From Aneurinibacillus sp. Ricciae_BoGa-3 (GTDB lineage Bacteria > Bacillota > Bacilli > Aneurinibacillales > Aneurinibacillaceae): a DNA stretch of 64,000 bases. The stretch covers positions 1,366,001-1,430,000 of the forward strand of contig NZ_CP116887.1 in the NCBI RefSeq assembly GCF_028421645.1, in the 5' to 3' direction. The notes under the pieces are model-generated. The model ran no database searches. It was given only the letters and a program-made list of their open reading frames with translations, and was not told the origin of the DNA. Positions 52,165 through 60,409 of this stretch are shown piece after piece (the stretch's first letter is position 1; each line of letters opens with the position of its first letter). The position numbers were made by a program, and so were the translations under genes.

Positions 52165-53127
52165 TTACGTACCCGTTCGGGCACCGTAAGGTGCTTGAAA
52201 ACAAGTTACTGGTTTACCGCATAAGCCTATGACAGTACGCATTTTACGCATCGGATGGCGTTGAGAAAGTTGTTTTAAGTCTGTAATGGTGATGTGTAGA
52301 TAAATTTGAGTCGTATTTAGGCTCTTATGGCCTAATAATTTTTGAATGGCCACTAAATGAGCGCCTTCTTGCAAAAGGTGAGTAGCACATGTATGTCGCA
52401 ATTTATGGGGAGTGACTTTCTTATCGATACCAGCTCGTGCCGCATATTTCTTAACCATAAACTGAATAGCTCGAGAAGTTAGCGCACCTCCCTTTTTGCT
52501 GACAAAGAGCTCAGAAATAGTGCTAGTTCTAGAAGTGAGGTAATCCTTAATGACGTCTTCAACGATTGAATCCAGTGGTACATATCGCTCCCGTCCCCCC
52601 TTTCCTTGAATCAGAATTCGTTTCTCTTCCCAATGGACATTACGTAGCTGGAGGGAGCAGATTTCACTTACTCGTAGTCCAACTGAGTAGATCAAAGTAA
52701 GGATTGCCCGGTCACGGCGGCCTAAAATAGTTGTGGTGTCTGGTTGGGTGAGTATCTGTTGAATTTCTTTGTTTTCTAAGACCACTGGAAGTCGTTCCGG
52801 TGTATCGAGAAGTTTCGGCCATTTTTTTCGTTCATCTTGTTTAGGAGTTATTATCTCCATAAGAATGAGATAGTCGATAAATGCTGAAAGGGTGGCCAAT
52901 TTACGTTGCACAGCAGAAGAACCATTCTTACGGTCAACACGAAGGTAGCGGATATAATCCACAACCATTTTAGCTTTGGAGGGATTGTCCATTTGTGGGT
53001 AGTCATTTCTACAAAATGTTTGCCAAACTTTCATATCGATGGCGTAGGCATCGGCGGTTTTAGGACGACAACCTCGAACAAATTGGGTATAGTCGAGAAA
53101 TTCTCTAAGAATGGCTTCATTATTCAT
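52165..53127 (-). CDS. Tyrosine recombinase, third module of the RIT-like element
   Basis: A 320-residue tyrosine recombinase/integrase. The N-terminal SAM-like DNA-binding domain (about 1-95) is followed by the catalytic domain with Arg in YSVGLRVSEICSL, HKLRH (His-x-x-Arg), LGHKSLNTTQIY (His and nucleophile Tyr). All five catalytic residues are present. It has a basic C-terminal tail of about 30 residues after the usual end. The ATG at 53127 overlaps the stop of the upstream gene by 8 bp, implying translational coupling. Confidence 0.88.
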   Translation of the reverse strand: MNNEAILREFLDYTQFVRGCRPKTADAYAIDMKVWQTFCRNDYPQMDNPSKAKMVVDYIRYLRVDRKNGSSAVQRKLATLSAFIDYLILMEIITPKQDERKKWPKLLDTPERLPVVLENKEIQQILTQPDTTTILGRRDRAILTLIYSVGLRVSEICSLQLRNVHWEEKRILIQGKGGRERYVPLDSIVEDVIKDYLTSRTSTISELFVSKKGGALTSRAIQFMVKKYAARAGIDKKVTPHKLRHTCATHLLQEGAHLVAIQKLLGHKSLNTTQIYLHITITDLKQLSQRHPMRKMRTVIGLCGKPVTCFQAPYGARTGT

Positions 53128-55033
53128 GCTTTTTCTCTCCTGACACGGGTGGAATATTTCTGCGAAGTAGGCTAACGGCTTTTCTGATATCCTCGAAATC
53201 GGCGTGAGCATAGGGGGTGGTTTCTTTTAATGACTTATGTCCAAGTGCTTTAGCTATGACTTCTACTCTTCCACCTCGTTGGATAAGATGAGCCGTAAAA
53301 GTATGACGAATGGTATGAGGGCTAACAGGCTTTTCAATATGAGCAGCTTCGGAATATTTTCGTATACGCCTTGTTATGGTCCATGGTTTAATACGAGTTC
53401 CTTTTTGATTCAATAGGAAAGGGCCCGATTTGGCTTTGCGATAGAGTCCAACATACTTTTTTAAGTCGCCAATAGCTGCTTTAGGAATAGCTGTTTGACG
53501 ATCACCTGATTTTCCTTCTCGTACATGAATCCAGCCTTCTTTTAGGTCCACATCTTCGATGTTTAGAGCACTCAGTTCTCCGACACGGAGCCCTGTTGCA
53601 TAGAGTACCAAAAGAGTAATAAAGTCCGTAAAACCTTGGTTAGTTGAGCGATCAGGTGCAGAAAGTATACGTAGCATCTCTTCTTCCGTTAAATAGGTTT
53701 GTTCTTTCGGTTGTTTGGGTACCATTTTAAGTGCCTCCATCGGATTTTCAGTTCTCCAGCCACGGTCTATGGCGTAAGCCATAAATGAGCGAAGGTGGGA
53801 TAGATTTTTGTCTATCGTACAAGGAGAGATTCCGGCTTGTCTACGAGCACTAAGCCAGCGAATGATGTCTACGGCACGTAACACCTCAATTCCTTTCTCC
53901 AGACAATGTGGACAGCCTACGGCAAATCGAGTAAGACTAAAACGAAATTCCTTTAACGTACCCTTCGAATATTTCTTCATACCCTCTGCAGTTCGAAGGA
54001 ATTCTTGAATTTGTTCTGCTAATTTTCCTGTAAGAGGTTCAGCTATGGGAGTCATCGTATATTTTCGACGTAGTGGTTTATTTTGGCTAGATACGTTAAC
54101 AATTTCCAACTTGGGTTTTGATGAACAAGACATTTCGTTGATAGGGTGTGACTCCAGTGTTGCTTCTATCTCTGGGTTTTGAATCCGAGTATAATGAAGG
54201 GTTGTTGTCAGCCGTTTATGGCCTAACCAGTCTTTGATTTGTACGATATTGCCTCCTTGTTGATACAGATGACTTGCACAAATATGGCGTAGTTGATGGG
54301 GGCGAAGGGATTTTTCCCACATCTCATGATATTTCCTAAAGGTAGCACCTATTAAGTTGTTGTCCATCGCTTCTTTCCGCCAGGTTAAGAATAGCGGTGC
54401 GTTAGGTTCAAGATCATTACGCGTAGCTAAATAAATCTGAAGTAATTCTAATATCTCATTAACGACGGGAACTCGCCGTTCTTTTCGCCCTTTTCCTTCT
54501 CGAATGATGAGAACTTGTTCTTCCCATAGAATATCTCTGATCTGTAAGTTTGCTGCTTCTCCAGCTCGAATGCCGGAGGCATACAAAAGAGCAAATAAGG
54601 CCAGATTACGCTTTCGGATAGGGTCGAATTGACGACGGCTCAAACAACTGTCGATTTGCCTTTTTAATTCCTTTAGGCAATCTTGAATTTCCTCTATTGA
54701 AGCGATCTCAGGTAAGGATTGATAAAGATCTAGATTCGTATACCTTAGATGACGAGCAGGATTTTCTAAACGTAATTCTTGCTGCACTAAATAATTAAAA
54801 AAAGAACGAAGTTGACTAATGATTACATTTCGGTATCCAAGAGATTTACTTTCTGTACGTTCAATACAGTAGTTCTCCAGGTGAACGAGTTGAACGTTTT
54901 GAAAGTTGATGGATAAGTTCTCCAGATATTGAGCTAGCTTTTTGAGTTCCCGCCAAGTAGCTTTCACCACTTTTGGCGTATATCCTCGAATAATGGTTTG
55001 ATATTCTCGATAATCCTCGATGATAGATTCCAT
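53120..55033 (-). CDS. Fused double tyrosine recombinase (modules 1 and 2 of the RIT-like element)
   Basis: A 637-residue protein with two complete recombinases in tandem. Module 1 (about 1-300): core-binding domain, then SGIRAGEAANL (Arg), HQLRHICASH, LGHKRLTTTLHY. A linker of about 35 basic residues follows. Module 2 (about 335-635): second core-binding domain with a short Cys pair (VGCPHCLE), then TGLRVGELSAL (Arg), HTIRHTFTAH, LGHKSLKETTPY. Both have Arg, His-x-x-Arg, His and Tyr. In known RIT elements these are normally separate genes. Confidence 0.88.
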   Translation of the reverse strand: MESIIEDYREYQTIIRGYTPKVVKATWRELKKLAQYLENLSINFQNVQLVHLENYCIERTESKSLGYRNVIISQLRSFFNYLVQQELRLENPARHLRYTNLDLYQSLPEIASIEEIQDCLKELKRQIDSCLSRRQFDPIRKRNLALFALLYASGIRAGEAANLQIRDILWEEQVLIIREGKGRKERRVPVVNEILELLQIYLATRNDLEPNAPLFLTWRKEAMDNNLIGATFRKYHEMWEKSLRPHQLRHICASHLYQQGGNIVQIKDWLGHKRLTTTLHYTRIQNPEIEATLESHPINEMSCSSKPKLEIVNVSSQNKPLRRKYTMTPIAEPLTGKLAEQIQEFLRTAEGMKKYSKGTLKEFRFSLTRFAVGCPHCLEKGIEVLRAVDIIRWLSARRQAGISPCTIDKNLSHLRSFMAYAIDRGWRTENPMEALKMVPKQPKEQTYLTEEEMLRILSAPDRSTNQGFTDFITLLVLYATGLRVGELSALNIEDVDLKEGWIHVREGKSGDRQTAIPKAAIGDLKKYVGLYRKAKSGPFLLNQKGTRIKPWTITRRIRKYSEAAHIEKPVSPHTIRHTFTAHLIQRGGRVEVIAKALGHKSLKETTPYAHADFEDIRKAVSLLRRNIPPVSGEKKHE

Positions 55034-55061
55034 AAGATGTGTACCTCTCTGAAGTTAGTTT

Positions 55062-55081
55062 ACAAGATCTCACGATCTTGT
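55062..55081. repeat. Palindrome just inside the right end of the RIT-like element
   Basis: ACAAGATC / GATCTTGT around a 4-nt centre, between the fused recombinase start and the right terminal repeat. It could be a recombinase accessory site or a regulatory operator. Confidence 0.55.
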
Positions 55082-55108
55082 CTAGGGATGATCCTATGGG
55101 TCTATCTT

Positions 55109-55119
55109 ATATCGCTAAA
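55109..55119 (-). repeat. Right terminal inverted repeat of the RIT-like element
   Basis: ATATCGCTAAA, the exact inverse of the left end at 52072-52082. Confidence 0.88.
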
Positions 55120-55125
55120 GAGAAA
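55120..55125 (+). repeat. Right 6-bp direct repeat (GAGAAA)
   Basis: Second copy of GAGAAA; the RT reading frame continues directly after it. Confidence 0.85.
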
Positions 55126-55965
55126 TTCTTCGACAAAGTGAATCATGATCGGTTGATGAGGAAGGTAGCGGAGAAAGTAGAAGATAAAACGGTTCTTCTC
55201 TTGATTCGTCGATTTCTTCAAGCGGGTGTCATGATACATGGAGTTGTCAGAGATTCGGAAGAGGGCACGCCGCAAGGTGGTCCACTAAGTCCGTTGCTTT
55301 CCAACATCGTATTAGATGAACTGGATAAGGAACTGGAGAAGCGAGGACACAAGTTTGTCCGCTATGCAGACGACTGTAATATTTACGTTCGTACACGTAA
55401 AGCGGGAGAACGGGTGAAAGCATCGGTGACCAACTTTATTGAAGAAACACTCAAGCTTAAAGTGAATCAGGAAAAGAGTGCGGTAGACCGTCCATGGAAA
55501 CGCAAATTTCTAGCATTTAGCTTTACCTTCCATGTCAATCCGAAAGTCCGCATCGCTCCCCAATCTCTGAAAAGAGTTAAACAGAAAATCCGCGCGATCA
55601 CGTCCCGGAAGAGTCCGATGGCTATCGATGATAGAATCGAGGAACTCAATCAATATCTCATGGGATGGTTGGGATACTTTGCGCTGGCAGATACGCCGAG
55701 TGTTTTCAAAAGTCTTGATATGTGGATTCGCAGACGATTGCGGATGTGCCTATGGAAACAGTGGAAACTTCCCCGTACAAAAGTAAAAAGGCTTATCGCT
55801 TTAGGTGTTCCTAAAGCAAAAGCCTTCGAGTGGGGTAATTCCCGCAAGGGATACTGGCGTATTTCCAACAGTCCTGTCCTGGATCGAACGTTGAATAATC
55901 GATTCTTCGAATCGCTTCAGCTTAAGAGTCTGGCAGAACGATATGACTCGTTGCGGAGTACATAA
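55126..55965 (+). pseudogene. ltrA: Group II intron reverse transcriptase/maturase, 3' part
   Basis: Last 279 codons of the intron RT: FFDKVNHDRLM completes motif RT3, GTPQGGPLSPLLSNIVLDELD is RT4, the polymerase active site is FVRYADDCNIYV, and the maturase (X) domain follows to the end at LAERYDSLRST. No HNH endonuclease domain, as usual for class C. There is no local start, so it is inactive in its present state. Apart from the insertion no stop or frameshift is seen, suggesting a recent event. Confidence 0.88.
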
Positions 55966-56044
55966 TGAACCGCCGTATACCGAACGGTACGTACGGTGGT
56001 GTGAGAGGTCGGGGGTTAATCACCCCCTCCTACTCGATTGTGGA

Positions 56045-56293
56045 TTACTTCTTAGCCGTTTTTACAGCAGCTTTAGCAGTCTTTTTAGCTACGTGTTTTT
56101 TCTTAGCTGTGCTCTTTTTAGCTACATGTTTCTTAGCAGCTTTCTTCACTGCGTGTTTTGGAGCCTTCACCGTATGTTTTGCTGCTGCTTTTGTATGAGC
56201 CTTGGCCGGCGCACCTGTGGCCGCAAATGCGGAACCGGTTAACCCTACTGCTAGTGCGGTTGTAAGCATTAAAGATGCTGCTAATTTTTTCAT
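56045..56293 (-). CDS. Exported Lys/Ala-rich histone-like small protein
   Basis: An 82-residue protein. Residues 1-25 form a signal peptide (MKKLAASLMLTTALAVG... ending in AFA). The mature part is almost only Ala, Lys, His, Thr and Val in PAKAHTK/AKKHVAKK-type repeats, resembling eukaryotic H1-type tails. A polycation of this kind could bind teichoic acids, DNA or spore polymers; role unknown. AGGGAGTG lies before the ATG. The group IIC intron 3' end lies 6 bp past its stop codon. Confidence 0.8.
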   Translation of the reverse strand: MKKLAASLMLTTALAVGLTGSAFAATGAPAKAHTKAAAKHTVKAPKHAVKKAAKKHVAKKSTAKKKHVAKKTAKAAVKTAKK

Positions 56294-56401
56294 AAAAAAC
56301 ACTCCCTTAGCCATGTATAGTGGAACAAATTCAACTAAAGTATAGGCGCAGAGCATTAGAAAAAAATGAGAAAACAATAATAATTAGAAAAAATTTCCTC
56401 A

Positions 56402-57028
56402 CTAATAATGTTCCCGGATTACTTTAAGATAATCGAGCCGGGGATGAAGACCTAAGGGAATGAGGTGGCCATATTCTTTAATATATGTATAAGGAATAGA
56501 CTTGCGCCCTCCTTTGTCGGCTTGTTCCCAAAAGGAGATAATATGCCCCGCGTCAAGCAGATAGGTCTCGTTATGGCATGTAAATCGAATAATGGCAAAC
56601 GAGATTCCCTTATGTCTGCACACGAGTCCCATATGCTTAATCTGGTGTTCATGAAAGTTGCTCAGAGGCAGGGCGGTTTTGTTTGCTGTTTCTTTCGCCT
56701 CAAAATCGAGATGCCTGCCTTCGTATATCCCGTTATAGTCTGTAGTTGAAGGCTGCCTAAAGTACGCTTCTCTTATCACAGCGGCAGACCGGTTCGGATA
56801 ATCTACCTTGACAATCTGGACGGGAGTGGGCTTCTTATGTACGGATGCGATTTCATTGGATACGTAGAAAGCGTTCGTCTCGTTAACGTCTTCTTCAAGC
56901 GACATGCCACGCCCCGCAGCGCTGCTGTTCTTTTTAAACATTCCAAGGAATTCTTCAGCCTTCATGCGATCGGGTAAAGAAGCAAATGACTGATTTTTTT
57001 TGCCATTGGGATAATGAATTTTTGCCAT
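56402..57028 (-). CDS. recU: Holliday junction resolvase RecU
   Basis: A 208-residue endonuclease that cuts four-way junctions during recombination repair. The nuclease core is visible: STTDYNGIYEGRHLDFEAKET with the metal-binding Asp/Glu/Lys, preceded by GRGMSLEEDVNETNAFY, and later HQIKHMGLVCRHKGISF. The start MAKIHYPNG after AGGTGG is typical. In most Bacillales recU adjoins ponA; here it stands alone, far from the PBP gene at the window start. Confidence 0.92.
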   Translation of the reverse strand: MAKIHYPNGKKNQSFASLPDRMKAEEFLGMFKKNSSAAGRGMSLEEDVNETNAFYVSNEIASVHKKPTPVQIVKVDYPNRSAAVIREAYFRQPSTTDYNGIYEGRHLDFEAKETANKTALPLSNFHEHQIKHMGLVCRHKGISFAIIRFTCHNETYLLDAGHIISFWEQADKGGRKSIPYTYIKEYGHLIPLGLHPRLDYLKVIREHY

Positions 57029-57130
57029 TTTGTTTGCACCACCTACTCTAATCATAACAGAAATTTTACCCGGGTTCTCATTTATCTCCAGCAACAGGTA
57101 TAATAATAGGAAGAGGAGAGGGGGCTAAAT

Positions 57131-58252
57131 ATGGATATTTCTATGCAAAACGTGGCAAAACGGTGTTTTGAGACAACTTACACCCTTGAGTGCGGGCAAA
57201 CGATCCCCGTTCGTATTGGCTATGAAACATACGGACAGTTGAGCAATGATAGGAAGAACGCCATATTAGTCTGCCATTTTTTCAGCGCGAACAGCCACGC
57301 AGCAGGAAAATACCACCCGGATGATGCAGAGCCAGGCTGGTGGGATATGCTTATTGGACCGGGGAAGGCTATTGATACGGATCGATATTTTGTTATTTGT
57401 ACGGATACGCTGTGCAATATCCAGTTGAAAAACCCGCATGTGATTACCACAGGCCCAGGTACAATCAATCCAGAAACAGGGGATTGCTACGGGATGGCTT
57501 TTCCGCAGTTTACCTACCGGGATATGGCAGGCATCCAGTTTAAAATCATTACGGAAATGGGCATTGAAAAGCTCGTGGCCGTAATAGGGCCATCCGCGGG
57601 AGGCATGCAGGCATTAAACTGGGCGGTGCACTTTCCGGATAACGTAGAAGCAGTTGTTTCTGTTATCAGTGGGGGGGCATCACCAATTCTCACTTCCTTA
57701 GCCTACCTACAATCAGCGATTGACGCGATCAAACTGGATCCAAACTGGCGAGAAGGCAGCTATTACGGGGAGTCCGAACCTGAACAGGGGTTGGCCCTTG
57801 CGCTGCAGTTAATGAACCTGGGAGCTTATCAGTACGGCTGGTATGATGCCAACTACAAGCGTGTCGCGGCCGATATCGCCCCTTATCAGTCTTTGAACAA
57901 TCCTCCCACCTTTCTCACACAGTTTAAGGAAGCCATCGCACAGCGGATGAACACATACGATGCAAATCATTACTTATATACGGCCCGCGCGGCCATGCTG
58001 CACAATATTGCCAATGGGTTTTCTTCCATGGAGGAGGCGCTTAGCCGCATTACAGCAAGGGTTCTGATGATTCCATGTAAAACGGATTTGCTTTTCCCTC
58101 CCCAGTACAGCTGGGAAGTGGTTGACATCATTAATAAGGCAGGCGGTCATGCAGCGTGCTATGAGATTGACAGTCCGCTTGGACACATGGCCGGTGTACT
58201 TGCTGCTCATTTGTTTGCGGACCAGGTGGCGGCATTTATTGAGGGTTTTTAA
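57131..58252 (+). CDS. MetX-like alpha/beta hydrolase (homoserine O-acetyltransferase family)
   Basis: A 373-residue alpha/beta-hydrolase. The nucleophile elbow is GPSAGGMQALNWA (Ser), with Asp in PCKTDLLFPP and His in SPLGHMAGVL completing the triad. The N-terminal layout (IRIGYETYGQLSND..., LVCHFFSANSHAAGKY) matches MetX-family proteins, but the elbow GPSAGG differs from the usual GGSMGG, so it may be a related hydrolase or acyltransferase rather than the methionine-pathway enzyme. Confidence 0.8.
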   Translation: MDISMQNVAKRCFETTYTLECGQTIPVRIGYETYGQLSNDRKNAILVCHFFSANSHAAGKYHPDDAEPGWWDMLIGPGKAIDTDRYFVICTDTLCNIQLKNPHVITTGPGTINPETGDCYGMAFPQFTYRDMAGIQFKIITEMGIEKLVAVIGPSAGGMQALNWAVHFPDNVEAVVSVISGGASPILTSLAYLQSAIDAIKLDPNWREGSYYGESEPEQGLALALQLMNLGAYQYGWYDANYKRVAADIAPYQSLNNPPTFLTQFKEAIAQRMNTYDANHYLYTARAAMLHNIANGFSSMEEALSRITARVLMIPCKTDLLFPPQYSWEVVDIINKAGGHAACYEIDSPLGHMAGVLAAHLFADQVAAFIEGF

Positions 58253-58295
58253 CAAAAAAACTGTTGAAGATTTTAAGAAAAGGCAGGAGAATACA

Positions 58296-58874
58296 GTGGA
58301 GGAAAACTTATTAGCGGTTATTAAATCCAGGCAGAGTATCGGGAAGGTGACAGAACAGGAGGTTCCCCGGGAGATACTCGTGCAAATCATTGAAGCTGGC
58401 ACCCGCGCGCCGAGCCATTATAATACCCAGCCGTGGAAGTTCTTTGTTATGACAGGTAATGGCAGAGACCAGCTAGGCCAGGCATATGGAGAAATTGAAG
58501 TGTTGAACAAAGGAAAAGACGCCGCGGAAGAAGATAAGAAACAAATGTATCAGAACAAATATAAAAAGGCTTTTCGCGCGCCCGCTGTCATCGCCGTAGC
58601 CTGTTCACCTGTTGACAATGGATTGGCTGTGGAGCCGGAAGAGAAGGCAGCTGTTGCTGCGTGCATACAAAACATGCTGCTGGCCATTCATGCTTTAGGT
58701 TACGCTGCGATCTGGCGCACCGGAGAAGCTTGTTACCACCCGCTTATGCGGCAGAAGTTTGGACTGGGCGAACATGAAACGATGATGGGTCTGATTTACA
58801 TTGGGCGACCTGCAAGCGTTGTCCCACAGCGGCCCCGCGTGAGTGTTGAGGAAAAAGTAACATGGTTGTCATAA
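58296..58874 (+). CDS. Nitroreductase family protein
   Basis: A 192-residue FMN-dependent oxidoreductase of the small YdjA/RutE-like group. The N-terminal RQSIGKVTEQEVPREILVQIIEAGTRAPSHYNTQPWKFFV binding region (over several strands) and AACIQNMLLAIHALGYAAIW are characteristic. The GTG at 58296 follows AGGCAGGAGA. Spacing of 44 bp to the MetX-like gene suggests co-transcription. Confidence 0.87.
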   Translation: MEENLLAVIKSRQSIGKVTEQEVPREILVQIIEAGTRAPSHYNTQPWKFFVMTGNGRDQLGQAYGEIEVLNKGKDAAEEDKKQMYQNKYKKAFRAPAVIAVACSPVDNGLAVEPEEKAAVAACIQNMLLAIHALGYAAIWRTGEACYHPLMRQKFGLGEHETMMGLIYIGRPASVVPQRPRVSVEEKVTWLS

Positions 58875-58922
58875 GATTGGATCGGCGTATGCTGGAGCAG
58901 TAGGGGATCATAAGGAGCGTCT

Positions 58923-59525
58923 ATGAAGGATTCTATTTTTCATTTTGTTATACATTACGGCTACATGGGCATCTTTCTTGCCCTTATGTTTGGAATTATC
59001 GGTGTGCCCATTCCCGATGAAATTCTCATGATTTTTGCCGGATATCTTGTTCATACCCACCGCCTGCTCCTTCTGCCAACCTTGCTTGCAGCTTTTCTGG
59101 GCAGCGCAGTTGGCATTACGCTCAGTTACTGGCTTGGCAGAGGGCTTGGCGGCGCGATTATAGACAAGTATGGAAAGCAACTCCACCTTACACCGGATAG
59201 GCTTGAAAAAGTTCATCGATGGTTTGAGCGATTTGGCAGCTGGGCCCTCGTTCTCGGGTACTTTGTTCCCGGTGTGCGCCATTTGACCGCTTATACTGCG
59301 GGCATGAGTAAATTAAGCGTGCGTGTTTTTGCGCTGTATGCTTATATAGGTGCGCTGATCTGGGCCGCAACATTTATTGCGATCGGCGTATTCCTGGGTA
59401 GAAGATGGGCTGCAATGGCTGGGATAATCCACCATAACTTGCTTTTGATCTCATTGTGTGTGATCGGATTAGTGCTGTGTTTTTTCCTGTGGAAGAAATA
59501 CGCAAAAGAGGCGGGTCCTGATTAG
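58923..59525 (+). CDS. DedA family membrane protein
   Basis: A 200-residue SNARE-associated/DedA protein with four to five hydrophobic segments. The family motifs GIVGVPIPDE-like (FGIIGVPIPDEILM) and FVPGVRHLTAYTAG are present. DedA proteins act as lipid-carrier or phospholipid flippases and are needed for envelope homeostasis. AAGGAGCG precedes the ATG. A terminator follows. Confidence 0.92.
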   Translation: MKDSIFHFVIHYGYMGIFLALMFGIIGVPIPDEILMIFAGYLVHTHRLLLLPTLLAAFLGSAVGITLSYWLGRGLGGAIIDKYGKQLHLTPDRLEKVHRWFERFGSWALVLGYFVPGVRHLTAYTAGMSKLSVRVFALYAYIGALIWAATFIAIGVFLGRRWAAMAGIIHHNLLLISLCVIGLVLCFFLWKKYAKEAGPD

Positions 59526-59552
59526 ACAGGAGTCCGCCTCACTCTTTTTTAA
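59508..59552. terminator. Terminator between dedA and cotJC
   Basis: GAGGCGGGTCCTG / CAGGAGTCCGCCTC stem, 6-nt loop, T-run. Confidence 0.85.
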
Positions 59553-60118
59553 AAAATTTTCTTTTTTGTTTTTTCTTCCTTAAGTATTTCGACAGATTCA
59601 CGGAAGCGCTGCGAATGCACAATTTCTCTCTCTCGCAGGAAAGTTAGACCGTCTTTTAAATCGACGTCATCCGTCATATTAATCAGCCACTGATAAGTCG
59701 CCCGCGCTTTTTCCTCAGCGGCAATATCCTCATATAAATCAGCGATTGGATCCCCTTTGCTTTGAATGTATTTGGCGGAAAAGGGTACACCCGATGCATT
59801 TTGATAAAATAGTGACTTGTCGTGATTGACATAGTGGTCAGCAAGGCCCTCTCGTTCCAATTCTTCAGGAGTAGCATCCTTCGTCAACTTATAGACCATT
59901 GTGGCGATCATTTCGAGATGCGAAAGTTCCTCTGTCCCAATATCGTTTAGCACGCCAATTACTTTATCCGGTACGGTGTACCGCTGGTTTAAATACCGCA
60001 GAGCAGCAGCCAGTTCCCCGTCCGCCCCGCCATACTGTTCAAGCAATAACCTTGCCATGCGAACGTCGCACTTGCTTACGCGAACTGGGTACTGCAGCTT
60101 TTTCTCATATATCCACAC
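59549..60118 (-). CDS. cotJC: Spore coat protein CotJC (manganese-catalase fold)
   Basis: A 189-residue di-manganese catalase-like protein of the spore coat. Metal-ligand glutamates and histidines are recognisable (GTEELSHLEMIATMV; AAEEKARATYQWL; REREIVHSQRF). It is shorter than full Mn catalases, as normal for CotJC. It is last in the minus-strand cotJABC operon, 21 bp after cotJB. It becomes part of the coat in the mother cell. Confidence 0.95.
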   Translation of the reverse strand: MWIYEKKLQYPVRVSKCDVRMARLLLEQYGGADGELAAALRYLNQRYTVPDKVIGVLNDIGTEELSHLEMIATMVYKLTKDATPEELEREGLADHYVNHDKSLFYQNASGVPFSAKYIQSKGDPIADLYEDIAAEEKARATYQWLINMTDDVDLKDGLTFLREREIVHSQRFRESVEILKEEKTKKKIF

Positions 60119-60139
60119 AGATACTACCCCTCCTTTTAA

Positions 60140-60409
60140 TTAAACTTGCCAGGGCCAGGGCGTATTGGTCCACACCCATGGCGCTGAAGTAAAACTGTGT
60201 CCTGCATGCATTAGTGGACCGTACTGAGCTTCAAACTGCTGCTTGAGCATTTTGCTCTGCTGGGCAAATTCGTTGTACTGGTTAATCGCCTGCTGGTCAT
60301 CAGGATGGGTGTTGAGGTAGAGGTTAAGCTCGAAACACACAAAATCAGCCTGCTGGATCTGCAGCAGCTGATCATAATAGTTGGCGTCAGGCTTTAGCAT
60401 GGATTTCAT
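60140..60409 (-). CDS. cotJB: Spore coat protein CotJB
   Basis: An 89-residue coat protein with the typical DYYDQLLQIQQADFVCFELNLYLNTHPDD-type helix region, here KPDANYYDQLLQIQQADFVC, followed by a Trp/Pro-rich tail. It overlaps cotJA by 4 bp (ATGA), so the pair is translationally coupled. It is needed together with CotJA and CotJC in the coat. Confidence 0.94.
   Translation of the reverse strand: MKSMLKPDANYYDQLLQIQQADFVCFELNLYLNTHPDDQQAINQYNEFAQQSKMLKQQFEAQYGPLMHAGHSFTSAPWVWTNTPWPWQV

Larger units (their letters stand above)
52072..55119 (-). mobile_element. RIT-like element with three tyrosine-recombinase modules in two genes
   Basis: A 3,048-bp element with perfect 11-bp terminal inverted repeats and 6-bp direct repeats outside them. 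Its only genes are two overlapping minus-strand frames encoding three tyrosine recombinases. This matches the Recombinase-In-Trio layout (three adjacent, overlapping recombinase genes between inverted repeats), except that the first two are fused. An extra perfect hairpin (CAAGATC/GATCTTG) lies just inside the right end. The call rests on gene content and termini, not on a database match. Confidence 0.8.
51103..56038 (+). mobile_element. Group IIC intron interrupted by a tyrosine-recombinase element
   Basis: The 5' end GTGCGCCCGGCATGGGC and the following RNA domains, including the ACACGAACCTCATATAAGGCT stretch, are typical of class C introns. The reverse transcriptase gene lies in domain IV. 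Domain V (CCGCCGTATACCGAACGGTACGTACGGTGG, split across 55972-56005) and a bulged-A domain VI (GGGGGTTAATCACCCCC) end at about 56038. Without the 3,048-bp insert and one 6-bp repeat it is about 1.88 kb, the usual size. The 3' exon begins 6 bp before the stop codon of the Lys-rich protein gene. Confidence 0.88.

Noticed and set aside
52072..55119. Tn554-like transposon
   Set aside because: Tn554 also has tyrosine recombinases, but it has a non-recombinase TnpC and no terminal inverted repeats of this kind. Here all three modules are full recombinases and the ends are perfect inverted repeats.
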